A stretch of DNA of 14,022 bases from Candidatus Thorarchaeota archaeon MP8T_1 (GTDB lineage Archaea; Asgardarchaeota; Thorarchaeia; Thorarchaeales; Thorarchaeaceae), in assembly GCA_002825465.1 (NCBI GenBank), contig PJER01000055.1:1-14022 (forward strand), written 5' to 3'. Position 1 is the first letter of the stretch. Every line of letters starts with the position of its first letter. The notes beneath the pieces are model-generated. The model did no database searches and was not told the origin of the DNA. It saw only the letters and a program-made list of their open reading frames with translations. Position numbers and translations under genes: made by a program. Shown here in pieces: positions 6,889 to 12,635 of this stretch.

Positions 6889-7269
6889 TTAGCACGCAGA
6901 CATGCTATCAGTGAAATTCTGTTCCAGAGGAGCTCTTTCCGCCAGATGGCGTATCTGGAGGAGGTGTCTGTAGAGCTGTTGTCCTGCCGAAGTCAGGCCG
7001 TATTCTGCCCTCGGAGGAGAATGTACATGCACAGTCCCTTCAACAATACCAATCCGTGTAAGATCTGAAAGGCATTTCGAGATTGTGGACACGCTTAATT
7101 TCTTGCCGCTACTCGTATCAATGCTGTTTCGTAACTCACGAACATCGATATTGTATGAACGCTCGCCGAGCGCAATAATGAGAGGGACTGTCCAGGGGCG
7201 CCCCAGATGAGAGAACATCTCAGTCAATGGGGAGGATATGTCTAATTCATTCGTTCTATTAACAGTCAT
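6889..7269 (-). CDS. HxlR-family winged helix-turn-helix regulator (copy 1)
   Basis: Read from ATG 7269 the protein has 126 residues. It has the HxlR layout: an opening helix (MFSHLGRPWTVPLIIALGE), an ELRNSI helix, a recognition helix around VSTISKCLSDLTRIGIVE, the wing (VHSPPRAEYGLT) and a final dimerisation helix (QQLYRHLLQIRHLAER). Such proteins act as dimeric DNA-binding repressors or activators, often responding to redox or small-molecule stress. The alternative start at 7308 is rejected: a TATA-like box lies about 23 nt before 7269, and the paralogue at 13528-13911 aligns to exactly this point. Cysteines are Cys64, in the recognition helix, and the very last residue; both are conserved in the paralogue and could sense redox state or metal. 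It is divergent from the zinc-ribbon gene at 7467. Confidence 0.85.
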   Translation of the reverse strand: MTVNRTNELDISSPLTEMFSHLGRPWTVPLIIALGERSYNIDVRELRNSIDTSSGKKLSVSTISKCLSDLTRIGIVEGTVHVHSPPRAEYGLTSAGQQLYRHLLQIRHLAERAPLEQNFTDSMSAC

Positions 7270-7285
7270 AATTAGCAATCGCCAA

Positions 7286-7296
7286 CTTAATAGAAA
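7286..7296 (-). promoter_or_regulatory. TATA-like box for HxlR copy 1
   Basis: On the minus strand this reads TTTCTATTAAG and is centred about 22 nt upstream of ATG 7269. It supports a leaderless transcript and the shorter reading of the gene. Confidence 0.45.
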
Positions 7297-7320
7297 ATTC
7301 GGAAACAATTTGTTTTATTC

Positions 7321-7385
7321 TTTTACATTACCGGTTTCATGCCCTGTATGCTCTTTACAAGTCAATCTGATGAAGGCATGTAAAA
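7321..7385. repeat. inverted repeats in the divergent HxlR/zinc-ribbon gap
   Basis: TTTTACAT (7321-7328) is mirrored by ATGTAAAA (7378-7385), and CATGCC (7338-7343) by GGCATG (7374-7379). The right arm is thus one continuous element matching two left elements separated by a short insert. The gap lies between divergent genes, so a regulator site or an RNA fold is possible. Chance is a real alternative in AT-rich DNA. Confidence 0.25.
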
Positions 7386-7455
7386 ATGTATGAGTGGATG
7401 GAACTATGGACAAATCATGTAGCACATTCATAAGGAACGATAACTAACTAGTCTT

Positions 7456-7461
7456 GGTGAT
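7456..7461 (+). promoter_or_regulatory. Shine-Dalgarno site for the zinc-ribbon gene
   Basis: GGTGAT lies 5 nt before the GTG at 7467 and supports this non-ATG start; the next in-frame Met (residue 17) is 48 nt downstream. Confidence 0.5.
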
Positions 7462-7466
7462 CTTGG

Positions 7467-7955
7467 GTGAGTAGGAAATATGTGGATATTTCCCGTGAAG
7501 AGTTTGAAGAAGTCATGCAACCATACAAAGCAAAGACATCCATTCGCTCAGTCGAGGGCGAGATAATCTACCGTATTCCCCTGAAGAACGATCTATCAAT
7601 CTGGATATACTCTACGATCAATCCCATGAGCGGTATGTCTCGAGAACGTGGAGCCGATGCCATAAGGATGGTCCTCATGTACAAGAATAGTAAGGCCGTC
7701 ATGAAAGAAACAAAGACACTTCGGACAACCAATTGGGCCAAGAATCTGAAAGACAAAATCAAGGAATTGACTGAAAAGACAACTGAATATCGTTGCCCTT
7801 GGGGACACCCACTCGTCAAGCGGACTGGAAGGGGTGGAAAAGGTTCGTTCTATGGTTGTGCCAATTTCCCTGACTGTTTGTATACCTACAAGGGAGAAAC
7901 ACGACTCTCAGACATCTATGACCCGAAGAATATACCACCACTACCAGAGAAGTAG
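7467..7955 (+). CDS. topoisomerase-type zinc-ribbon protein with an unnamed N-terminal domain
   Basis: The 162-residue protein has two parts. Residues 1-100 form a mixed alpha/beta domain with the conserved-looking run WIYSTINPMSGMSRERGADA (46-65), then IRMVLMY and a TTNWAKNLKDKI helix. I recall similar unnamed domains in archaeal and bacterial proteins but no established function. Residues 108-141 form a C-terminal ribbon like the C4 zinc fingers at the end of DNA topoisomerase I: CPWGHPLVKRTG, then FYGCANFPDC. One ligand differs: the first CxxC is replaced by C-x3-H (Cys110, His114), with Cys131 and Cys137 completing a CHCC set. Such ribbons bind single-stranded nucleic acid, so a DNA or RNA role is plausible. 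The last 20 residues are a proline-rich tail. The gene is divergent from HxlR copy 1. Confidence 0.75.
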   Translation: MSRKYVDISREEFEEVMQPYKAKTSIRSVEGEIIYRIPLKNDLSIWIYSTINPMSGMSRERGADAIRMVLMYKNSKAVMKETKTLRTTNWAKNLKDKIKELTEKTTEYRCPWGHPLVKRTGRGGKGSFYGCANFPDCLYTYKGETRLSDIYDPKNIPPLPEK

Positions 7956-7993
7956 ACGGGTTGTTCATTATTGCACTGCTTCTTTCTTATTGG

Positions 7994-8398
7994 TTATTTG
8001 AACGAGTCACGGACCGGTGGTTCTAGGAGATAGATTAGTATCACAATCCTTAGCATCATTGCCAAAAAATACACCTGAATTTGTATATAGTCAAGAAGCA
8101 CAATTGAAAGATTGACGAGAAGACCAAAGAACGATATGAGAAAAGAGAGCCACCACGCCCAAAGTTTTTGATTCCAGAGACCGCCTGCTGCAATCAAGTG
8201 AATCAGGCCAATCACTACGGTCCCCATCTGAAATGAACCGACAAGTGTCAGTTCACTCCCAGCTATGACAAAAGCAACAGTCCCACCTGTAAATATTGCA
8301 AATAAGCCTATGACCAAGTTAAGAACTGCAACTAGGTGTACCCCAGAAGGAATAACACTGTATGACGGCATCTGTACTAGACCTGATGATTCTGACAT
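7994..8398 (-). CDS. four-helix integral membrane protein
   Basis: Read from ATG 8398 the protein has 134 residues and is almost all membrane. Four hydrophobic segments are seen at about 20-46, 53-75, 81-101 and 105-127, with short loops and a charged tail (EPPVRDSFK). There are no cysteines, charged residues or motifs inside the helices that suggest catalysis or transport. A longer reading from a TTG at 8431 exists. I prefer the ATG because GAGGT precedes it by 11 nt, although the spacing is long. I do not recognise the family. It lies between the zinc-ribbon gene (convergent, 38 nt apart) and a CPBP protease gene on the same strand, 134 nt upstream. Confidence 0.65.
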   Translation of the reverse strand: MSESSGLVQMPSYSVIPSGVHLVAVLNLVIGLFAIFTGGTVAFVIAGSELTLVGSFQMGTVVIGLIHLIAAGGLWNQKLWAWWLSFLISFFGLLVNLSIVLLDYIQIQVYFLAMMLRIVILIYLLEPPVRDSFK

Positions 8399-8532
8399 TG
8401 TATTAACAAACCTCGTGTTTCTAGAACACAATCAAGTCTGATGCTATGCTTCCTAATGAAGATGATTACGTGTACGAACTCATAATCTAGCTTTAGCAGT
8501 AGTAGAGGGATTGATTCAGAGCTTGTTCAAGT
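8399..8532. other. short intergenic gap
   Basis: This 134-base gap separates the four-helix protein from the stop of the CPBP gene on the same strand. I see no convincing gene, RNA or long repeat in it. It presumably holds the promoter of the four-helix gene, but no good TATA-like box stands out. Confidence 0.3.
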
Positions 8533-9432
8533 TCATGCTTCGTCAGAAGTAGACTCCACGTGAATAGAACTAGATAGAGCATCAGGATAGCCTCGCCTAC
8601 TCTCGATCACACGCAATATGAGAGCGAATAACCAGACTGCTGCCGCAATGACTATAGCGGACAGATCATTTTGAGTCTTATAGAGATAGGTGAATGCAAT
8701 GAACAGAGATTGGTGGGCAAACATTGCGACGAGGAGATTTCTCTTCGATAGGTTGTACATCGAGTCGATTGAGAAGGATTGGCCCAGCATGTACACATAT
8801 CCAGTGATTGAGGGGAATATGCCAAATGCAACGTTCGACATCTGATGCCAGAGCCACCAGTACGATCCGACAAGAAGACTCCCCAGTTCACGCCCAAACA
8901 TCGCTTGAAGCTTGGGAAGTGCAAATCCTCGCCAGCCAGGCTCTTCAAACAAAGGGCTTGTGATTAGACCTGGAAAGAATGTGATAGGGACTATAGCAAG
9001 TAGAGCCCAGCCAAGGGTAGCAGGGTCAGGATTGAGGAGATTGAGTGCAGACTCAAATCCGAAGAGAAAATTCAGTACGTTGCCAATTGTTATCATAAGC
9101 GGGAGGGAAAAGGCCGCAATGATAAGCCAAGGAGCCTGAATGCGACCAATCTTTGCAGTCTTGACAATCCCGTCAAGATCGACCCTTCGAGCTGATAATT
9201 TCTGAAGAATCACTAGGGTGAGTATCGGAGAGATTCCACCTAACGATGATGGAACAATGATGTACTCCATAGGCCATAAACCAAGCGCCATCTGAGCCCA
9301 CCAGAACCATCCAAGACACAGAGTCATCACAGCAAAGAGGATGAGTTGATGTTTAACGATGAATTCTTTCACTCTCTTTTTCTCCAAGGAAACTGAGCGG
9401 GCAGTTGCCGTGTCTTTCCAACTAATAAGCAT
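8533..9432 (-). CDS. CPBP-family intramembrane metalloprotease (copy 1)
   Basis: Read from ATG 9432 the protein has 299 residues and about eight hydrophobic segments. The CPBP (CAAX protease and bacteriocin-processing, ABI) signature is present: LFEEPGWRGF gives Glu163, Glu164 and Arg168, YWWLWH gives the second-motif His196, and MFAHQSLF gives His240. In most relatives the last motif is HxxxN; here the Asn position is Phe, so metal ligation or catalysis may be altered. Known members cleave prenylated proteins or peptides within the membrane, or give immunity to bacteriocins; the substrate here is unknown. An alternative TTG at 9438 adds two residues. It is divergent from a second CPBP gene, with 87 nt between the starts. 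Confidence 0.85.
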   Translation of the reverse strand: MLISWKDTATARSVSLEKKRVKEFIVKHQLILFAVMTLCLGWFWWAQMALGLWPMEYIIVPSSLGGISPILTLVILQKLSARRVDLDGIVKTAKIGRIQAPWLIIAAFSLPLMITIGNVLNFLFGFESALNLLNPDPATLGWALLAIVPITFFPGLITSPLFEEPGWRGFALPKLQAMFGRELGSLLVGSYWWLWHQMSNVAFGIFPSITGYVYMLGQSFSIDSMYNLSKRNLLVAMFAHQSLFIAFTYLYKTQNDLSAIVIAAAVWLFALILRVIESRRGYPDALSSSIHVESTSDEA

Positions 9433-9519
9433 ATACAAACAGACGCAGGTGCTGTGATTTTGGGGAGCAAGTTAATATCACGCGTTGATTGAACGACACT
9501 GCGGTGATTCAGCCAATAT

Positions 9520-10362
9520 ATGACCGAATCGATCAATCAGAGTAAAAACTCACTAGTGCTTTTCTTCGTGCTAACATTCACCTTTTCCTGGATTATTTGG
9601 CTTCCTGGAGTTCTTGTCACTTTTGGGATTCTAGCCGTAACATTTGATGACATTGTCTATGTCATCCTCAACGTGGTCGGAGGTGCATGTCCCACTATTA
9701 TAGGACTACTCCTCTTCTACCGAGATGGTGGTATGGACAAGATTAAGGAAGTCCTACGACGCGGCATTAGCCCGTGGAGAATAGGGAAGGTCTGGTGGAT
9801 TCCACTCATCTTTCTCATTCCAGTACTCAATGCTACTGCGCTATTGCTAGGTGTCTTGTCGGGGAGCCCCATGCCAGAACTCCTCATGCTCCAACAATGG
9901 TATCTTATCCCAATACTCTTCATCGCGGGATTCATTCCCTTCTCGAATGCTTTCCGTGAGGAGTTCGGTTGGCGTGGCTATGCAATCGATGGGCTGCAAG
10001 CAAGATGGAATGCACTGACCACGTCCATCATTATTGGTTTAGCATGGGGACTATGGCATCTGCCGCTACGATATTTCCCTGGAGGAGTGCAAATCTATGC
10101 CAATAATCCAATCTGGGTGTTCATGCTCAACACAATCACAATATCGATAATGATGACATGGTTTTACAACAACAACCAAGGTTCGATCTTCACGGCTGTC
10201 GTCTTCCACGTGATGCTAAATATCGCACCAAATATCTTCCCCTTTGGACAGACTGAGCTTGGTGTGTACTATAACATGATTCTTTATCTTGTTGTTGCAG
10301 TATTGATTGTCCTCTTCTTTGGATATAAGACGATGAGAAGAGAATCGGATCAGACGACATAG
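9520..10362 (+). CDS. CPBP-family intramembrane metalloprotease (copy 2)
   Basis: The 280-residue membrane protein has about seven to eight hydrophobic segments. Its CPBP motifs are complete: REEFGWRGY gives Glu147, Glu148 and Arg152, GLAWGLWH gives His180, and VVFHVMLN gives His230 and Asn234. A membrane metalloprotease of the CAAX-type endopeptidase fold is therefore well supported; its substrate is unknown. It is clearly distinct from copy 1 across the non-motif regions, so the two are old paralogues and not a recent duplication. The ATG at 9520 follows a GGTGATT purine stretch at 12 nt. A DinB-family gene starts 18 nt after its stop with a good Shine-Dalgarno site, so the two form a likely operon. 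Confidence 0.88.
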   Translation: MTESINQSKNSLVLFFVLTFTFSWIIWLPGVLVTFGILAVTFDDIVYVILNVVGGACPTIIGLLLFYRDGGMDKIKEVLRRGISPWRIGKVWWIPLIFLIPVLNATALLLGVLSGSPMPELLMLQQWYLIPILFIAGFIPFSNAFREEFGWRGYAIDGLQARWNALTTSIIIGLAWGLWHLPLRYFPGGVQIYANNPIWVFMLNTITISIMMTWFYNNNQGSIFTAVVFHVMLNIAPNIFPFGQTELGVYYNMILYLVVAVLIVLFFGYKTMRRESDQTT

Positions 10363-10367
10363 AAAGT

Positions 10368-10371
10368 GGAG
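10368..10371 (+). promoter_or_regulatory. Shine-Dalgarno site for the DinB-family gene
   Basis: GGAG lies 9 nt before the GTG at 10381, in the 18-nt gap after the CPBP gene. It supports the GTG start and co-transcription with copy 2 of the protease. Confidence 0.5.
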
Positions 10372-10380
10372 AAATAATCA

Positions 10381-10854
10381 GTGAATGCAGAACATACACG
10401 ACATCTCTTCGAGTACCATTTCACTCTCAATCGGAAGTTCTGGCACTTCTGTATTGACAACTTAACGTGGGAACAGATGATTGAGGAGTCTGACATCTCT
10501 GTCGGTTCAATCAGAAACCTGTTCGTTCACATCATGAGTGTGGACGAGAGATGGTTCAGTGGATTCAAGAAGACACCACTTCCGGAACATGCCAATCCAG
10601 AGAGCTTTAGTAAACCTGAGGAACTCCGTTTGAGATGGGACTTGGTGGAGGCAGACATGAGAACGTTTCTCGATGGACTTACTGATAACGACCTCGAGAA
10701 ACCATTTCAGGACAATATGATGGTCTGGCATGTGCTGTCGCATGTTGTAAACCACGGTACTGCGCATAGAGCCCAGATTGGGACGCTACTCAGGCACTTC
10801 GGATACAAACCTCCGCCTCAGGACTACATCTTCTTCGTCATGGGAAGAAATTAG
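10381..10854 (+). CDS. DinB-family (DinB_2-like) metal-binding protein
   Basis: The 157-residue protein is a four-helix-bundle member of the DinB/YfiT superfamily. Expected metal ligands are His50 (NLFVHIMSVDERW), His125 and His129 (VVNHGTAHRAQ), the classic three-histidine site. Trp58, the aromatic just after the first ligand helix, is also typical. Members with known activity transfer thiol cofactors such as bacillithiol or mycothiol, or isomerise thiol adducts; the archaeal substrate is not known. Length and motif spacing are normal. The start is GTG with GGAG 9 nt upstream. It is likely cotranscribed with the CPBP protease gene upstream, but a functional link is not evident from sequence. 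Converging on it from the other strand is a truncated SnoaL-like gene. Confidence 0.85.
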   Translation: MNAEHTRHLFEYHFTLNRKFWHFCIDNLTWEQMIEESDISVGSIRNLFVHIMSVDERWFSGFKKTPLPEHANPESFSKPEELRLRWDLVEADMRTFLDGLTDNDLEKPFQDNMMVWHVLSHVVNHGTAHRAQIGTLLRHFGYKPPPQDYIFFVMGRN

Positions 10855-10874
10855 GTATGCTTCTGGGAATGAAT

Positions 10875-11072
10875 TCAAAATGTGAAGACTAGCATGTATT
10901 CAGGGTATGTAGTGAAGTAATCTTGCCATCCATCACCGCCTACAAAGGTGTCACCTTCATAATCGATGAAAGTTAAGTCTTCAGTCTGTAATGCCATGAG
11001 AGCATCTGAGTTCCGTGAATTGATATCTACTACATACTTGAGAACTATACCTTTGGAATCTGGCTCGCTCAT
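10875..11072 (-). pseudogene. truncated SnoaL/NTF2-like protein
   Basis: The 65-residue product matches the N-terminal half of the SnoaL-like/NTF2-like family: an opening helix (KGIVLKYVVDINSRNSDALM), then LTFIDYEGDTFVGGDGWQDY. Family members usually have about 110-150 residues and close into a cone of beta strands; the second half is missing. After EYMLVFTF a TGA ends the frame, and reading on in frame gives nothing family-like before the DinB gene, 20 nt away. It probably lost its 3' end by deletion. The promoter looks intact: an AT-rich box at 11090-11099 and GGTGAGG 9 nt before the ATG. A truncated but expressed protein is possible; I lean to a decaying gene. Confidence 0.55.
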
Positions 11073-11089
11073 TTTCTAAGTCCTCACCT

Positions 11090-11099
11090 ATATATTTGA
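11090..11099 (-). promoter_or_regulatory. TATA-like box for the truncated SnoaL-like gene
   Basis: On the minus strand this reads TCAAATATAT, about 23 nt before the ATG at 11072. A GGTGAGG Shine-Dalgarno site is also present, so both a short-leader and a leaderless reading are possible. Confidence 0.45.
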
Positions 11100-11134
11100 T
11101 AGACTCTCCGACAACGCTTCTCGACACTTGATAT

Positions 11135-11518
11135 TCATTCAATGGATGCTCCCTTCATCTTCACCTTCTCCTCAATGAGTGATTCCCGATATTTCATACA
11201 CATGAATGAAATAAAGAGGGAGAATAGGATAATGCCATCGATTTGAGCCTTCATTAGTGTCATAGAGCGCATAAAGAGGGTATCATAGTAACCCTCTTCC
11301 CACGTTTCAGGAGGTGGCCCTAGTGGCATTGCATTTATTCTTAGTACCTCTAGAAACGTTCCAATCATGAGGAGCAAGATACCTATAAGACTGATGAGAA
11401 GTAGATTCCTTCCTTTTTGCGTGCCCCTAGTTGCTAATACGTAGAGAAAGAACACGACTAAAACGGATTCGACAATCAAAGGATAAAGATAGACCCCTAT
11501 TGAAACATCCATCCACAT
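11135..11518 (-). CDS. three-helix integral membrane protein
   Basis: Read from ATG 11518 the protein has 127 residues and three hydrophobic segments, at about 8-30, 39-58 and 93-110. A loop with the run PLGPPPETWEEGYY lies between the second and third. The tail is charged (KYRESLIEEKVKMKG). I do not recognise a family or a catalytic motif. A longer reading from TTG 11551 exists. I prefer the ATG because a TATATA-type box at 11541-11549 lies about 27 nt upstream, and it would fall inside the longer coding sequence. The gene lies on the same strand as the SDR gene, 84 nt away, but has its own likely promoter. Confidence 0.6.
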   Translation of the reverse strand: MWMDVSIGVYLYPLIVESVLVVFFLYVLATRGTQKGRNLLLISLIGILLLMIGTFLEVLRINAMPLGPPPETWEEGYYDTLFMRSMTLMKAQIDGIILFSLFISFMCMKYRESLIEEKVKMKGASIE

Positions 11519-11540
11519 CCCCCTGTAGTATGTAGCAAGA

Positions 11541-11549
11541 TCATATATC
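11541..11549 (-). promoter_or_regulatory. TATA-like box for the three-helix protein gene
   Basis: On the minus strand this reads GATATATGA, centred about 27 nt before ATG 11518. It decides between the ATG and the upstream TTG at 11551. Confidence 0.4.
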
Positions 11550-11564
11550 AAATCGATGATTCAT

Positions 11565-11596
11565 GCTTCAGGTCTCTGCGCGAGAATTCGTGAAGC
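11565..11596. repeat. nested inverted repeat downstream of the SDR gene
   Basis: An outer 6-bp pair (GCTTCA, TGAAGC) encloses an inner 4-bp pair (TCTC, GAGA) around a 5-nt loop, with unpaired GG and ATTCG between. It lies just after the SDR stop codon on the minus strand and could fold in the SDR mRNA 3' end. No T-run follows, so it is not a typical terminator. Confidence 0.35.
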
Positions 11597-11602
11597 TTAG
11601 AA

Positions 11603-12445
11603 CTACTCAGAAGGATTGATTCCAAGAGCGGACTCAATCATGGCTGTGAATTTCATCTGCTGTCGATAGATCTGTCCCGCACTCATACCTCCATCCACAA
11701 CCAAAGCATGACCAGTGACGAAGCTCGAATCATCACTCGCCAGCCACAACGCTGCGTTAGCAATATCCTCAGGGACTCCTGCGCGCAACAGAGGCTGCGC
11801 CTTTTCGAATAGACGACTCAAATTCTCATAGGTTTTAGCACTTTCAGCGCTTGACATTCCCTTCGATGCGCCAAATATTGAGGACACAATCGAACCAGGA
11901 CAAATGCTGTTTACGCGAATCTTGTGAGGTGCTAACTCCATGGCTACAGTTCGAGTGATTTGAATGACAGCCGCCTTAGCTGCACTATAGGGATGATTTT
12001 GTGATACGCCACGTAGACCAGCAATGCTTGCCATGTTAATGATATTCCCTCCATCCTGGCGTTTCATCACTGGTGTCGCATGCTTCATACCAAGGAACAC
12101 ACCACGAAGTAGAATGGCAATTGACCGGTCAAAGTCTTCGACAGGAACCGTTTCTATTCCTCCTTGAACACCGCCCATTCCAGCATTATTGACCATGCAG
12201 TCCAAGCGACCATATGCCTCCACTGCTTGATCAATCATACCCTTCACATCTTCCTCCATGCTAACATCGGCGTGAATGTAGGTAGCATTCTCTCCAAGGC
12301 TCTTTACAAGTTTCTGACCTAATTCATCATCTATGTCAGAAACGACAACATGCGCTCCTTCCTTGACGAATAATTCCGCGATTGCTTTTCCAATACCGCT
12401 CGCACCACCAGTCACTGCTGCTACTTTATTATCCAATTTTCCCAA
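11603..12445 (-). CDS. short-chain dehydrogenase/reductase (SDR), classical type
   Basis: The 280-residue protein is a classical SDR. The cofactor motif is TGGASGIG (12-19), Asp37 at the end of the second strand indicates NAD(H) preference, NNAG is at 86-89, and the catalytic residues are Ser140 and YSAAK (Tyr153, Lys157). The tetrad Asn usually found before LRGVFLG is Leu112; some SDR subgroups share this. It probably oxidises or reduces a secondary alcohol or hydroxyacyl group. The SDR and the MaoC-type hydratase are divergent across a 190-nt gap, consistent with (R)-hydroxyacyl-CoA chemistry. The start is TTG at 12445: no ATG or GTG occurs between it and an upstream in-frame TGA, and AAGGAAGGT lies about 9 nt before it. 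Beyond the usual SDR core of about 250 residues the C-terminus carries a short helical extension. Confidence 0.9.
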   Translation of the reverse strand: MGKLDNKVAAVTGGASGIGKAIAELFVKEGAHVVVSDIDDELGQKLVKSLGENATYIHADVSMEEDVKGMIDQAVEAYGRLDCMVNNAGMGGVQGGIETVPVEDFDRSIAILLRGVFLGMKHATPVMKRQDGGNIINMASIAGLRGVSQNHPYSAAKAAVIQITRTVAMELAPHKIRVNSICPGSIVSSIFGASKGMSSAESAKTYENLSRLFEKAQPLLRAGVPEDIANAALWLASDDSSFVTGHALVVDGGMSAGQIYRQQMKFTAMIESALGINPSE

Positions 12446-12492
12446 TTTCTCACAACCTTCCTTCAGGATTTTTCATGATGATAATGAATGAG

Positions 12493-12506
12493 TGGAAGTG
12501 CTTCCA
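12493..12506. repeat. short palindrome, candidate SDR operator
   Basis: TGGAAG, a 2-nt spacer, then CTTCCA form a perfect 6+6 inverted repeat. It lies between the SDR TATA-like box and the predicted transcription start, where a bound protein would block initiation. Confidence 0.4.
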
Positions 12507-12622
12507 TTTCTTATATTTTATCGACTTATCGGATTATAGCTAGAATTGATGCTTCTTCTACAATGACTAGACTAATTACACAGTTCGTTCAACAGATACC
12601 AAGCACTCATTCACATTCAACT

Positions 12623-12630
12623 AGGAGGTT
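12623..12630 (+). promoter_or_regulatory. strong Shine-Dalgarno site deciding a TTG start
   Basis: AGGAGGTT lies 5 nt before the TTG at 12636 but 26 nt before the next in-frame ATG (12657). The spacing strongly favours the TTG. Confidence 0.75.
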
Positions 12631-12635
12631 CTATC

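Larger units (their letters stand above)
12446..12635. promoter_or_regulatory. divergent SDR/MaoC promoter region
   Basis: The 190-nt gap holds signals for both genes. For SDR, an AT-rich box (TAAAATATAAGA on the minus strand) lies at 12509-12520, which would give a leader of about 40 nt. For MaoC, a weaker TAATTACA box lies at about 12572-12579, ahead of a strong Shine-Dalgarno site. A palindrome at 12493-12506 sits just downstream of the SDR box. GAATGAGTG (12486-12494) is repeated in inverted form at 12604-12612. Confidence 0.5.

Noticed and set aside
7270..7308. Longer N-terminus of HxlR copy 1
   Set aside because: The TATA-like box lies inside this stretch and the paralogue supports ATG 7269 as start.
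8533..10854. Bacteriocin or defence island around the CPBP proteases
   Set aside because: No small leader peptide, ABC transporter or modification enzyme lies beside them, and the neighbours are ordinary metabolic or unknown genes.
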